Positions 17,649 to 28,042 of a stretch of 35,632 nt of DNA are shown one piece after another (position 1 is the stretch's first letter; the number at the start of each line of letters is the position of its first letter). Origin of the DNA: an uncultured Clostridium sp. Lineage in GTDB: Bacteria; Bacillota; Clostridia; TANB77; CAG-508. The DNA is taken from assembly GCA_946500615.1 (NCBI GenBank), contig CAMMWP010000018.1:1-35632 (forward strand), read 5' to 3'. The notes beneath the pieces are model-generated. The model was given only the letters and a program-made list of their open reading frames with translations, was not told the origin of the DNA and made no database searches. Both the position numbers and the translations under genes were made by a program.

Positions 17649-20600
17649 TTACCCGAATAAACTTAACTGGTTGCTTTGGCTCATACCATCTAGACAGCCA
17701 AATTTTTTCAATAAATCTGCAACAGAATCTCCCACTTTAGACCTAATTTTCATATCATCAATAGACATGAACTTTCCATCTTTTCTAGCATTTTCAATTC
17801 CAACTGCTGCAACAGTTCCTAATCCTGCAATACTGTTTAATGGTGGTCGTATTCCCTCTTCTTCTACAATAAATTTTGTGCTACTAGATTTATACAAATC
17901 AATTGGTAAAAATTTAATCCCTCTTTCATACATTTCTAGTACTAATTCTAATACCGGATACATCACTTTGTCTTTTTGTGTAGCATTATTTCCTTGTAAA
18001 TCAATTTCTTTCATCTTGTTTTTTACTTTTTCTTCTCCAAAAGTCATAATTTCACTATCAAATTCATCTGATGCTCTAATAGAGAAAAAGGCTGCATAAT
18101 ATGCTTTTGGCTCATGTACTTTAAACCATGCAATACGAAACGCATTTGTCACATATGCCGCAGCATGTGCTTTTGGGAACATGTATTTTATTTTTTCACA
18201 TGATTTAATATACCAGTCTGGTACATTGTGTTCCTTCATTAAGTCTGTATATTCCTTCCATTTTTCTGGGTCTTTTAGTGCCTTTCCTTTACGAACCGTT
18301 TCCATAATTTTAAATGCTGAATTTGGTGGCAACCCCTGTTTCATTAAATATATCATGATATCATCACGGCAACAGATTGCCTCTGTTAGGGTTACTGTTC
18401 CATCTTCAATTAAACTTTGTGCATTTCCCAACCATACATCTGTACCATGTGATAATCCGTGATATACGAATTAACTCATCAAAAGTGGTTGGTCTTGTAT
18501 CTACCAACATGCCTCTTACAAATTTTGTTCCAAATTCTGGGATACCATAACTTCCTACCTCTGAACCAATTTGTTTTGGGGTAACACCTAATGCATCGGT
18601 TGAACGAAAAATAGACATCGTTGCTTTATCATCTAGCGGAATTTTAGTTGGGTCAATGCCTGTAATATCTTGTAACATTCTAATAACGGTCGGATCGTCG
18701 TGTCCTAGTATATCTAATTTTAACAAGTTTTGGTCAATAGAGTGGTAATCAAAATGGGTGGTTATAATATCAGAATTTGGATCATCTGCCGGATGTTGTA
18801 CTGGACAAAATTCATAAATTTCCCTTCCTTTTGGTACAACAATAATTCCCCCCGGATGCTGTCCTGTGGTTCTCTTGATTCCTGTACATCCATGAGATAT
18901 TCTTTTTATTTCTGCTTGGTTCATTGGAATATGTCTTTCTTCATAGTAATTTCTCACATATCCATAAGCCGTTTTATCGGCAACTGTACCAATGGTTCCT
19001 GCTTTAAAGGTTGTTCCTTTTCCAAAAATGACTTCTGTATATCTATGTGCTTTTGCTTGATATTCCCCAGAGAAGTTTAAATCAATATCTGGCTCTTTGT
19101 CTCCGTTAAATCCTAAGAAAGTTTCAAATGGAATATCCATTCCATCTTTATCTAATGCGTGCCCACATTTTGGACAGGCCTTATCTGGCAAATCAAATCC
19201 ATTTTTAAATCCATAATCTGTAAAGTCTGAATATTGACAATTTGGACATCTATAATGGGCTGGAAGTGAATTTACTTCTGTAATTCCTGTCATGTTTGCC
19301 ACAAATGATGAACCAACAGACCCTCTGGAACCTACAATATATCCGTCTTCATTGGATTTCCATACCAATTTTTGTGCAATAATATACATAACGGAAAATC
19401 CATTTTTAATAATAGAATCTAATTCTTTGTCTAATCTTGTTTGTACAATTTCTGGTAATGGGTCTCCATACAGTTCATGTGCTTTACTATATGCTATATC
19501 TTTTATTGTCTGCTCACATCCCGGGATATGTGGTGGACATTTTTCTGGAGATATAGGACTAATTTGGTCACACATATCCGATATTTTATTGGTGTTGGTA
19601 ACTACTACTTCATAGGCTTTTTCTTTTCCTAAATAACTAAATTCTTCTAGCATTTCTTCTGTTGTTCTTAAATATAGTGGTGCTTGATTATCGGCATCAT
19701 CATATTTTTGTCCTGCTTCTAAGATACGTCTATAAATTTCATCTTGTGGATCCATAAAATGCACATCACAGGTGGCAACAACTGGTTTATTTAATTTTTC
19801 TCCCAACTCAACAATTCTTCTATTGATATCTCTTAATGCCTCTTCATCTGCTACTGTTCCATTTCTGATTAAGAACTGGTTATTTCCTGTTGGTTGGATT
19901 TCTAAATAATCATAGTCATTGGCTATTGCTTCAATTTCTTCATCTGTTTTACCAAGTTCAATTGCTTGATATAACTCTCCTGCTTCACAAGCGCTTCCAA
20001 GTATCAAACCTTCTGAATATTTTTTATATAAACTTTTAAGAATACGTGGTTTTCTATAAAAATAATGTAAATGTGATAAAGAAACAAGTTTATATAGATT
20101 CTTTAAGCCTACATAATTTTTAGCTAAGATAATGGCATGATAGGTTTTTAATTTTTTATATTCTTCTTTTTTGGCTTCTTCACTTGCTGCCACTCTATCA
20201 ATATCTTCTACAATCGTTGCACCTTTTTTCTTTAACATATCTACCATCACGTTAAATACTTTTACGGTTGTGTCCACATCATCTAGTGCACGGTGTGCTA
20301 CTTCTACTTTGATCCCTAAGTTCTCTGCAATTTTTCCCAATTTATATTTCTTATAGTCTGGGAACAAGTCTTTTGCTAAACTTAATGTATCTAGATAGGT
20401 ATAGTTAAAATCATATCCTAATACTTTTGCATTTTGTTTTAAAAATCCTACATCAAAATTCGCATTATGGGCTACAATCACTGTTTCTTTATCATCTCCT
20501 AAAAAGGCTAGTAATTTAGGAAATACTTTGTCAATGGTTTCTGCATCTTTTACCATATCATCTGTAATATTGGTAACTTCTGTTACTCTTTCTGGGATAT

Positions 20601-22473
20601 GTTTTTCTGGATTAACAAAACAACTAAATTCATCAATGACTTCTCCATTTTTTACTTTCATGACACCAATTTCTGTGATTTTTTCTGTGGTTGCTGAAAA
20701 TCCAGTTGTTTCTAAGTCTAGTACACAATATGTCGTATCAATACTTTGCTTTTTACCATTATATACCGTTCTTGTATTGTCTGGTGCTAAATAGGCTTCT
20801 ACTCCATAAATTACCTTCATATCTGGATTGTCATATCCTAGCATCTTATGTGCTTCTGGAAAAGCTTGTACAACTCCATGGTCTGTAATTGCAATGGATT
20901 TCATGCCCCATTTCATGGCTCTTTTAATTAAATCCGTTGCAGAAGTCATGGCATCCATTTGGCTCATCTGTGTGTGCATATGAAGTTCTACTCTTTTTAC
21001 TTCTGCATGGTCTTCTCTTACTTTCTTTCTAATACCTTCTCCTTCTATGATGGTATTTGCCATAATGGTTAATTCATTTGAGAAAGAATCCATTTGTGCA
21101 GTTCCTGCTATTTTTAATCCTTTTGCATTTTTTATTCTTTTTATCACACGTTTACTATTATCCTTGTTTAAGAAAGCTTTACATGTCATACTACTGGTTC
21201 CATCATAAATATCAAAACTAAGTAATGTTTTTCCAGATTTTAGTTCTCTATCTTCCATGTCTATGACTTCTCCCTCAATAGACACTTTTCCATCATCTAC
21301 ATTTAATTCTGCAATTTTTACTAATGGTTCTGTGATGTTTGCGTTTGTTCCTAATATGACTGGTGTACTTTCATCTTCTTCTGGCAATTCTGGAACTTCT
21401 ATATTGCTTGAAATAATGGTATTTACCATAACTGTTACATCTCCTGCATATGCATCTAGTCCCGCTTTCCCAGTTACTTTTATGGCTTTTGCGTTTTGAA
21501 TTTTATCAGTGATTTCTTTTCCTTCTTCTACATCTTTGGCAAATGATTTACAGGTAATGGTTCCTGTTCCGTCATATATGTCGAAGATTAACATTCCTTT
21601 TCCTGTTCTTGTTTCTCGACATTCGTTTGTTAGGATTCTTCCTTCAATGGTAATTCTAGAGTTGCTTGCTGTAATGTCTTTAATGGCTGTTTTATTTTCT
21701 TTTGCTTTTGATGGTTTTCCCATAATATATTCTTGTTCTTGGGTATCTTCTATTCCTTCTATTGGTGGCATTTCTTCTCCCAATGCCTCTTCTGGAATAT
21801 ATCCTTCTATCTCTGTTGGTGGCACATAGTCTGGGTCATTGTATTCTGGTACATTTTCATACCCGTTATAATTTCCATTGTTACTATTTTCTTTTTGCTT
21901 TTCTGCGTTTATCTCTTCTATATGTGCAATGGCTTTTTCTTCTACTTGTCTGATTTCTTCTCGTATTTCTTCTATTTCTTCTTTTGACAATTGCTCTGTA
22001 AGGTTTACTTTATATTCTTTTCCAAATAAGTTTTTTAAGACTTTTTCTAGTTCTTTGTCTGTTTTTTTTGCTTTTAAAAAGTCTGCTCCTCTAATGTGCA
22101 TTTTTACATTGATTTCTTTTTCGTTGACTTCTATGTCACTTTTTAATAATAACATTGGTTTCATTAGTGGGTATTTATGTGACATATAGGCAATGATGTT
22201 TTTCCATTCTGTTTTTATGTTTTTTATTTCGACTCCTTCATGATATTTGATAATCATGTCTATATGTTCAAAGTGAAATCTTTCAACTAGAAATTTTTCG
22301 AATAGCCATAGTTCTTTGATTTCTATATATTCATCAAAATATAGCATGACTTCTAATGTATTTGTTTTTTTGATAATATTTAATGCTTGTATATTGGCGT
22401 ATTGTATGTTGGCTCTTGTTTGATAGTCATGAAATATTTCTCCTACTTTTTTTGTTTTTACCGTTTCTTGCAT
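17649..22473 (-). CDS. polC: DNA polymerase III PolC, split by a +1 frameshift at a CGG codon
   Basis: The replicative polymerase of Firmicutes. Two frames join into about 1607 residues. From the N-terminus: helical N-domain, acidic linker (about 195-260), two OB-fold domains (about 272-354 and 395-476), PHP start HMHT (498-501), DnaQ-like exonuclease DLE (586-588), zinc motif CPNCQY...CPKCGH, catalytic EPDIDLNFSGEYQ, then KYMFPKAHAAAYV. The family usually has one OB fold at this place and about 1440 residues, so one OB fold is extra. The frames break inside RISGLSHGTDVWLGNAQ: the DNA reads TCA CGG ATT, and skipping the C (18459 on the plus strand) gives TCA GGA TTA with the invariant Gly (residue 1339). 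Read without the shift, the first frame stops at 18406, losing the C-terminal fingers. The start at 22473 has AGGAG nine bases upstream. As the gene is essential, the shift is either decoded or an artefact. Confidence 0.95.
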
Positions 22474-22688
22474 CTACTTTTGCTCCTTTGTTTTTCTCTT
22501 TTCTATGGTTTCTATTATATACTATTTTTTTGACTTTTCAAGCGAACAAATTGAAATATTTTTTGTTTCAATTCAAATTAGATATTGGGGTGGTATATCT
22601 TACTTTTGAATTAATCGATGAATGTGATGTGAAATAATACAAAAAAATATAAATTTTCTTAAAAATACTATAAAATTAACTTTTATTA

Positions 22689-22717
22689 TTGAAAATGCTG
22701 TAAAAATTTGTTATTAT
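22689..22717 (+). promoter_or_regulatory. Promoter for the PBECR-type gene
   Basis: TTGAAA (22689-22694), 17-bp spacer, TATTAT (22712-22717), about 36 bases before the TTG start. Confidence 0.6.
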
Positions 22718-22753
22718 GTCGTATAAGAAATTAAAGAAAAAGAGGTAAATAAT

Positions 22754-23167
22754 TTGCAATATATAGGCAAAATTAATATAGAAAATTTTAATGGGATTTC
22801 AGATAAAAAATTGCTTACAGATGAAGTTATTTTAACAGACAAACAGAGAGAACATATTGCTGAAAGACATCAAGAAGTCTTACACAAATATGAGAAATAT
22901 TTTACTGAAATTATAGAAAAACCAGACTATATTTTAAAAGACAATGTAAGAAAAAATACAGCATTGATTTTAAAAACAATAATAGAAAAAAATAGAAATC
23001 AAAATATTATAGGAAGAGTTAATTTAGTCTTAAGATTAGCTGTTGAAGGTGATGATATAAACAATAAAAATTCTATTATTACTTGCATTCCAATTGGCAA
23101 AAATAGACTTCAATCTTATATAAATAATGGAAAAATTATTTGGCAAAAACTAGACAAAAATGCATAA
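22754..23167 (+). CDS. PBECR-type nuclease-like protein (Barnase-EndoU-ColicinE5/D-RelE group)
   Basis: 137 residues from a TTG start with AGAGG upstream. The pattern GKINIENF, LTDEVILTDKQREHIAERH, IIEKPDYILKDNVRKNTALI and RVNLVLRLAVEGDD resembles the PBECR domain, a phage-associated family predicted to be RNases of the barnase/EndoU/colicin/RelE superfamily. The His residues of HIAERH and the Arg/Lys of RKNTALIL are candidate active-site residues. It stands alone with its own promoter. The 3' end contains the promoter of the small RNA gene that follows, so gene and RNA form a unit. No protein antitoxin is adjacent. Toxic or regulatory activity is inferred from the family only. Confidence 0.72.
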   Translation: MQYIGKINIENFNGISDKKLLTDEVILTDKQREHIAERHQEVLHKYEKYFTEIIEKPDYILKDNVRKNTALILKTIIEKNRNQNIIGRVNLVLRLAVEGDDINNKNSIITCIPIGKNRLQSYINNGKIIWQKLDKNA

Positions 23168-23179
23168 TTGTTGTATAAT
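23151..23179 (+). promoter_or_regulatory. Promoter of the small RNA, inside the 3' end of the PBECR gene
   Basis: TAGACA (23151-23156), 17-bp spacer, perfect TATAAT (23174-23179). Predicted transcription start near 23186. Confidence 0.75.
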
Positions 23180-23185
23180 TAAAGT

Positions 23186-23320
23186 ACAATATAAGTAGGT
23201 TATTTGAGGTGGTAAAATGTTGCAACCACACACCCTAGAGGTCAAAAGAGATGTAGGAACGGCGACTCCTACCAAATAACCAACAATTAAAAGGAGCTAT
23301 GGAAACATAGTTCCTTTTTT
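23186..23320 (+). ncRNA. Small structured RNA gene (~135 nt) downstream of the PBECR gene
   Basis: A promoter and a terminator bracket a non-coding segment. P1: GGTTATTTG (23198-23206) with CAAATAACC (23273-23281). P2: GTGGT (23209-23213) with ACCAC (23225-23229), its loop containing ATGTTGCA. P3: GTAGGA (23253-23258) with TCCTAC (23267-23272), loop ACGGCGAC. P3 abuts P1, giving a compact multi-branch fold. The terminator hairpin with a GAAA loop follows. The family was not recognised. The tight link to the nuclease gene suggests an RNA regulator or antitoxin, which is inference. Confidence 0.75.
23291..23320 (+). terminator. Rho-independent terminator of the small RNA
   Basis: AAGGAGCTATG, loop GAAA, CATAGTTCCTT (one G-U pair), followed by a T run. 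Confidence 0.88.
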
Positions 23321-23478
23321 ATACAATAGGAAAGTCATGCTTTCCTATTGTATAAAAAACGCTTCGCACACCAGATATACACAATTTTACTTACGTAAAA
23401 TCGGCACAGAACAAATTTACGGAAAGCCAAAGCAAAAAGTTAAAATTATTCAAATGTTAAGGCTTTCCGATTTGTTCT
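23315..23478 (+). repeat. Composite palindromic repeat, copy B
   Basis: Hairpin ATACAATAGGAAAG...CTTTCCTATTGTAT (about 23315-23359), CGCTTCGC, then ATTTTACTTACGTAAAAT (itself a small hairpin), then a terminal stem pairing AACAAA..CGGAAAGCC (23410-23428) with GGCTTTCCGATTTGTT (23461-23476). Same order as copies A and C. Confidence 0.75.
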
Positions 23479-23634
23479 TGAATAGGAAAAATCGAGTTTT
23501 TCCTACTCAAGAACATCGCTTCGCTCTAACAATTGCACACAAATTTTACTTACGTAAAATTTGGCGCCGAACAATAACGCGGGCTTAAAAATGTTATAGA
23601 CAGAGAAAATGTTCAAAAAGGCCCGCTATTGTTC
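23473..23634 (+). repeat. Composite palindromic repeat, copy C
   Basis: Hairpin TGTTCTTGAATAGGAAAA / TTTTCCTACTCAAGAACA (23473-23515), CGCTTCGC (23517-23524), ATTTTACTTACGTAAAAT, TTGGCGCCGAACAAT, then a terminal stem of AACAATAACGCGGGC with GCCCGCTATTGTT. It is the closest relative of copy A; both share the CTGTCTATAA loop block when read on the opposite strand. It ends exactly at the ATPase stop codon. Confidence 0.78.
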
Positions 23635-24939
23635 CTATGTTTCTAAAAACTTCTCCATATATTCTAATAAAAATAATGGAATATTTAAAACCTTATCATC
23701 TTTTTTCAAATTATTCATTGACAATCTAATAGATATATCATTATTTATTTTATTATTATACTTTGTTAAACTTATGTTGTTGGTTGTTCGATTTGATTTT
23801 ACCTCTATTGGTATAATTCTATTTTTATATTGAATCACAAAATCAATTTCATATCTATCAAATGTAAAATAGTTTGGAACTTCATCAAAAAGAGTGGTTA
23901 GCATATTTAATACATAATTTTCTGTAAAAGCACCTTTAAATTCTTCAAATAGTTTATCTCCTTCTATGACAATTCTACTATCTAAGTTTGCCATTTTTCT
24001 AAGCAAGCCTATATCATTCATATAAATTTTGAAGCTACTTAAATCATGATATGCTTTTAGTGGGAAATCTGTCTTGCTTATAAGATATACTTTATATATC
24101 AAATTAGCATCATTTAGCCAATTTAATGCACTTTCATATTCTCTTGCACGAGCACCTTCTTTTATTGTCTGATATAAAAACTTCTTATTTTCTTTTGCTA
24201 ATTGAGATGGTATGCTATTCCAAATTAAAGAAATTTTATTGGCTTCGTGATTTTGTGTATGTTTTGAAAAATCACTTTCATATGCTTTTAATATATTTTC
24301 TTGTATTGTGTTTATTCTTTCCATGTTTTTTTCATTTACCCATGAATATACAGCCTCTGGCATGCCTCCAATCATAAAATATGCCTTTAGTTTCTCTTCC
24401 AATTGATGAAAGAATATTTCTGGTATCGTTTCAATAACAGTCATTGACTTCATATATTCTACTAAATTTTCACAATTGTCTGCAATTAGAAATTCACTAA
24501 ATGTCATTGGATACATATTCATAAATTCTACTTTTCCTACTGGGAAAGATGTATGGGATAATCTAATTCCTAATAAACTTCCTGCACAAATAATATGATA
24601 TTCATTGGCTTCTTCTTGAAAATATTTTAGGCTATTTAAAGCATCTGGACATTCTTGTACTTCATCAAAAAAAATCAATGTTTTTTCTGGCAATATTGCC
24701 TTTCCATAAATAAATGCTAATTGCTCTAATATCCTTTTGGGATTTTTTGTATTGACAAATAATTGATGCAAATCTTCATCATGGTCAAAGTTAAAATAAG
24801 CAACCCCTTCATAATTTTCTTCTCCAAATTGTTTGATAATATATGTCTTTCCTACTTGTCTAGCACCTTTTAATATTAGTGGTTTTCTATATTTATTATT
24901 TTTCCATTTCATTAATTTTTCCATAATAAATCTTTTCAT
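23635..24939 (-). CDS. AAA_14 / DUF4143 ATPase
   Basis: 434 residues. Walker A GARQVGKT (residues about 25-32), Walker B LIFFDEVQECP (about 88-98), sensor-like HIICAGSLLGIRL. The C-terminal half is DUF4143, with AYHDLSSFKIYMNDIGLL, a FTENYVLN segment and a nuclease-like strand YFTFDRYEIDFVIQYKNRIIPIEVKS. The last resembles the D-ExK part of PD-(D/E)XK nucleases found in this family. These ATPases are common accessory genes in anaerobes, and their function is not established. AGGAAG precedes the ATG. It is flanked by repeats on its 3' side and has no operon partner. Confidence 0.9.
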   Translation of the reverse strand: MKRFIMEKLMKWKNNKYRKPLILKGARQVGKTYIIKQFGEENYEGVAYFNFDHDEDLHQLFVNTKNPKRILEQLAFIYGKAILPEKTLIFFDEVQECPDALNSLKYFQEEANEYHIICAGSLLGIRLSHTSFPVGKVEFMNMYPMTFSEFLIADNCENLVEYMKSMTVIETIPEIFFHQLEEKLKAYFMIGGMPEAVYSWVNEKNMERINTIQENILKAYESDFSKHTQNHEANKISLIWNSIPSQLAKENKKFLYQTIKEGARAREYESALNWLNDANLIYKVYLISKTDFPLKAYHDLSSFKIYMNDIGLLRKMANLDSRIVIEGDKLFEEFKGAFTENYVLNMLTTLFDEVPNYFTFDRYEIDFVIQYKNRIIPIEVKSNRTTNNISLTKYNNKINNDISIRLSMNNLKKDDKVLNIPLFLLEYMEKFLET

Positions 24940-25245
24940 TTCGCAACACTTCCTATCTATACTATATACATTCTACAATATCATTATACCATACAATCAC
25001 ATTTTTTTCAATTTTTCCGCTATTTTTATCACATTTTTTTAAGTATTTTTAATTTAAAAATCACACTTTTGTAGATGTTTTTCTGTGTTTTTTCACATTT
25101 TTGTAAAAATATGTGGCAATCAAGAAACGTAGACACAAAAAATCATTTTTTAATTTTATATTTTTAAAAGTAGATATTAGATTCCTTTTTAATAACCATA
25201 AACACCTATTTGTATATGCATTTATTTTCAAAAAATTATATAATC

Positions 25246-25274
25246 TAGAAATCTCAAGCAGTTTGTGATATAAT
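25246..25274 (+). promoter_or_regulatory. Promoter for the U32 peptidase gene
   Basis: TAGAAA (25246-25251), 17-bp spacer, TATAAT (25269-25274). The leader of about 115 bases holds a GTGAATT...AATTCAC hairpin. The rest of the 455-bp gap 24940-25394 is AT-rich; nothing else is supported. Confidence 0.5.
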
Positions 25275-25394
25275 AAAAGTGAATTGTGGAAGCGATTTCC
25301 TAAATTCACAAAAGTTGTAAAAATAAAAAAAAGTATAAATAAAAAATATTGAAATTTAAGGCTTGTTACTTAAATTTATAAAGGTGGTGAAATT

Positions 25395-27902
25395 ATGGTT
25401 GAATTACTCTCTCCTGTTGGTGATTTTGAATGTTTAAAATCTGCTGTGCAAAATGGTGCTAACAGCGTTTATTTTGGTGCTGATACTTTCAGTGCTAGGG
25501 CATTTGCCACTAACTTTTCTCTTGAAGATTTAGAAAAAGCCATTCAATATGCAAAAATTCGTGGCGTTAAGACCCATTTAACATTAAATACACTCGTTAC
25601 TGATACAGAATTCGAATCTGCTATCAATGTTGCGAAAAAAGCTTATGAATTTGGTATAGATGCCATTATTGTTCAAGATTTAGGATTGGCTATGGCATTA
25701 ATGAAACATTTTCCTAATTTACCAATTCACGCTAGCACACAAATGACTGTTCATAATCTGAATGGTGCTTTAGAATTGCAAGAACTTGGATTTGCAAGAG
25801 TTGTTCTTGCAAGAGAGCTTTCTGTTAATGAAATTGATTATATTTGTAAAAATACCAATATAGAAATCGAAACATTTATTCATGGAGCTCTATGTATCTC
25901 TTATTCTGGTCAGTGCCTATTTTCAAGTATGCTAGGCGGTCGTTCTGGAAACAGAGGAAAATGTGCAGGACCTTGTAGACTTCCATTTGAATTATTAGAA
26001 AATAGCAAGACCATTAATTCTGGATATTTATTAAGTACTAGAGATCTGTGTGGATTAGAATATATCCCTAACTTAATCCAAGCTGGTGTCAAATCTTTTA
26101 AAATTGAAGGTCGTATGAAATCTCCAGAATATGTTGCTACGGTTACAAGAATTTATAGAAAATATATAGACTTGGCTATGTCTAATACTGAATATTGTAT
26201 TGATGAAAATGATAAAAAAGAGTTATTACAAGTATTTAATAGAGGAATGTCTTCTTCTGGACATTTGAGCAATGAAGCCAACAGAAATTTAGTATTTAAA
26301 GAAAAACCAAATAATATGGGTCTATTTCTTGGTAAAGTGCAAAAATACAATCAAAAGAAAGGGTATCTTACTGTTAAATTAAATGAACCAATTGGTATTG
26401 GAGATACGATTTCTTTAGAAAAAGAACAAGGAACCTATACCATTTCAGAATTGATGGATACCAATATGAAAAATATTAAATTTACAGAAATTGGTCAAAC
26501 AGTGATCATTGGTAGAATGAAGGGAAACATCAAGTTAGGTAATCAAATCTATAAGATGCGTTCTAAAAAATTAAATCTTTTAGCTCAAACTAGCTGTTCA
26601 AAAGAAAATAGAAAAGTACTTTTAAATTGTCATATTGCTATCAAAGAAAATAAACCTATCACAATTACGATTACTTCAGCAAGTAATATTGCATTATATA
26701 AAGATTTGAATATCCACTATACAAGTGATATCATTCCTTTAAAAGCTATCACAAGACCAATGGATAAAAATACCATTATATCACAATTCTCAAAAACAGG
26801 TTCTACGCCTTATGCCTTTAAAACGTTAGATATAGAGTTAGATCATACTATATTTATCCCGAAATTAAGTACCCTAAACGATTTACGTAGAACGATTTTA
26901 GAAATGGTAGAACAATATGCTATAAAAACTATGAGAAGAACTTCGCCTAAAGTGGATAAACATATAAGCAACCATATAGAAAAGCTTGAAATACATGATA
27001 AAGCTGATGATACTGTAAACAAATGTGATATGTCTGATACACCCAACAAAGAAAACTCTTCTATTCATAAAACTTCTATGAAAAAAACAAAATTATCACT
27101 TTTGTTAAACATTTTGCATAAAGATTATGACTACACGCAACTTCATGGTATTGAAAATGTATATATTCCTTTAAAATATTTTTCTATGAAGGATTATCAA
27201 GAAATTTTACATGTTTTAGACGATAAATTTAATCTATATGTCTATATGCCAACGATTATTAAATCGAATTATAAAAATCTATTATCTAATAACATAGAAA
27301 CCACTTTAAACAATTATCATATTCAAGGATTTGTTATTTCAAACATTTGTAATATTAAATTATTACATACACTGTTTGCAGATCTTAATAAACATTTAGA
27401 ATTAATTACAAACTATACATTTAATGTATATAATGCCAATACAATAGGTGAATTGAAAAAATTGGGAATTTGCCGATATACTTTGTCTCCAGAATTAAAT
27501 AGAAAAATTATTCATAATTTATGTGATTGCTCAGAATTACCAAATGAATTAATTGTCTATGGTAAAACGCCTCTTTTAAATATGAATTATTGTCTTTTAG
27601 GCGAAACTGATAAATGTTATCCAACTTGTAAACAAAGATGTATTACTAATAATTTATATCATTTAAAAGATCGATTACATATGAATTTTAGAATTTTACC
27701 TGATAATATTCAAACTGTTACAACGATATTTAATAGTAAAATAACTTCTATTTATCCAAAAGAATTTAACATTGATTATGCAAGAATTGATATTTTGGAT
27801 GAAACTATTGATGAAATTAATGAAATCGTTCATAGAGTTATAAATAATCAAAGATTTGATGGTAGTCATTATACAAACGGAAATTTGAATAAGGTAATTT
27901 AA
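25395..27902 (+). CDS. U32 family peptidase with DUF3656 (RlhA-type)
   Basis: 835 residues. N-terminal TIM-barrel: MVELLSPVGDFECLKSAVQN and NSVYFGADTFSARAFA. The signature HGALCISYSGQCLFSS...GNRGKCAGPCR gives four Cys at 167, 174, 190 and 194, the probable iron-sulfur ligands of U32 proteins. SFKIEGRMKSPEYV follows. The C-terminal third matches the DUF3656-containing class, which in Escherichia coli (RlhA) is needed for hydroxylation of 23S rRNA C2501. Two further Cys clusters appear near the end (CDCSELP, CLLGETDKCYPTCKQRC). An RNA-modification role is more likely than proteolysis. It is not clear whether the substrate is the same here. AAGGTGGTG precedes the ATG. Confidence 0.93.
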   Translation: MVELLSPVGDFECLKSAVQNGANSVYFGADTFSARAFATNFSLEDLEKAIQYAKIRGVKTHLTLNTLVTDTEFESAINVAKKAYEFGIDAIIVQDLGLAMALMKHFPNLPIHASTQMTVHNLNGALELQELGFARVVLARELSVNEIDYICKNTNIEIETFIHGALCISYSGQCLFSSMLGGRSGNRGKCAGPCRLPFELLENSKTINSGYLLSTRDLCGLEYIPNLIQAGVKSFKIEGRMKSPEYVATVTRIYRKYIDLAMSNTEYCIDENDKKELLQVFNRGMSSSGHLSNEANRNLVFKEKPNNMGLFLGKVQKYNQKKGYLTVKLNEPIGIGDTISLEKEQGTYTISELMDTNMKNIKFTEIGQTVIIGRMKGNIKLGNQIYKMRSKKLNLLAQTSCSKENRKVLLNCHIAIKENKPITITITSASNIALYKDLNIHYTSDIIPLKAITRPMDKNTIISQFSKTGSTPYAFKTLDIELDHTIFIPKLSTLNDLRRTILEMVEQYAIKTMRRTSPKVDKHISNHIEKLEIHDKADDTVNKCDMSDTPNKENSSIHKTSMKKTKLSLLLNILHKDYDYTQLHGIENVYIPLKYFSMKDYQEILHVLDDKFNLYVYMPTIIKSNYKNLLSNNIETTLNNYHIQGFVISNICNIKLLHTLFADLNKHLELITNYTFNVYNANTIGELKKLGICRYTLSPELNRKIIHNLCDCSELPNELIVYGKTPLLNMNYCLLGETDKCYPTCKQRCITNNLYHLKDRLHMNFRILPDNIQTVTTIFNSKITSIYPKEFNIDYARIDILDETIDEINEIVHRVINNQRFDGSHYTNGNLNKVI

Positions 27903-27981
27903 AAATAAGCAAATGTTTTTTATAAAAGAACTTAAATAAATTATGTTACAAAATTAAAGTAATTTGATATTTTAGCACACT

Positions 27982-28008
27982 AAAACAGGCCACAACGTGA
28001 CCTGTTTT
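27982..28008. terminator. Bidirectional terminator
   Basis: AAAACAGGCCAC / GTGACCTGTTTT with a three-base loop and one mismatch, between convergent genes. Confidence 0.7.
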
Positions 28009-28042
28009 ACAATGTTAAAAACTCTAAAAAGATAACCGCATC

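Noticed and set aside
23315..23634. CRISPR-like array
   Set aside because: Only two units, each a different long hairpin plus stem-loop, with no constant short repeat and no cas genes.
25061..25309. 82-residue minus-strand ORF in the gap before the U32 gene
   Set aside because: Starts with GTG without a ribosome site and overlaps the predicted promoter of the U32 gene.
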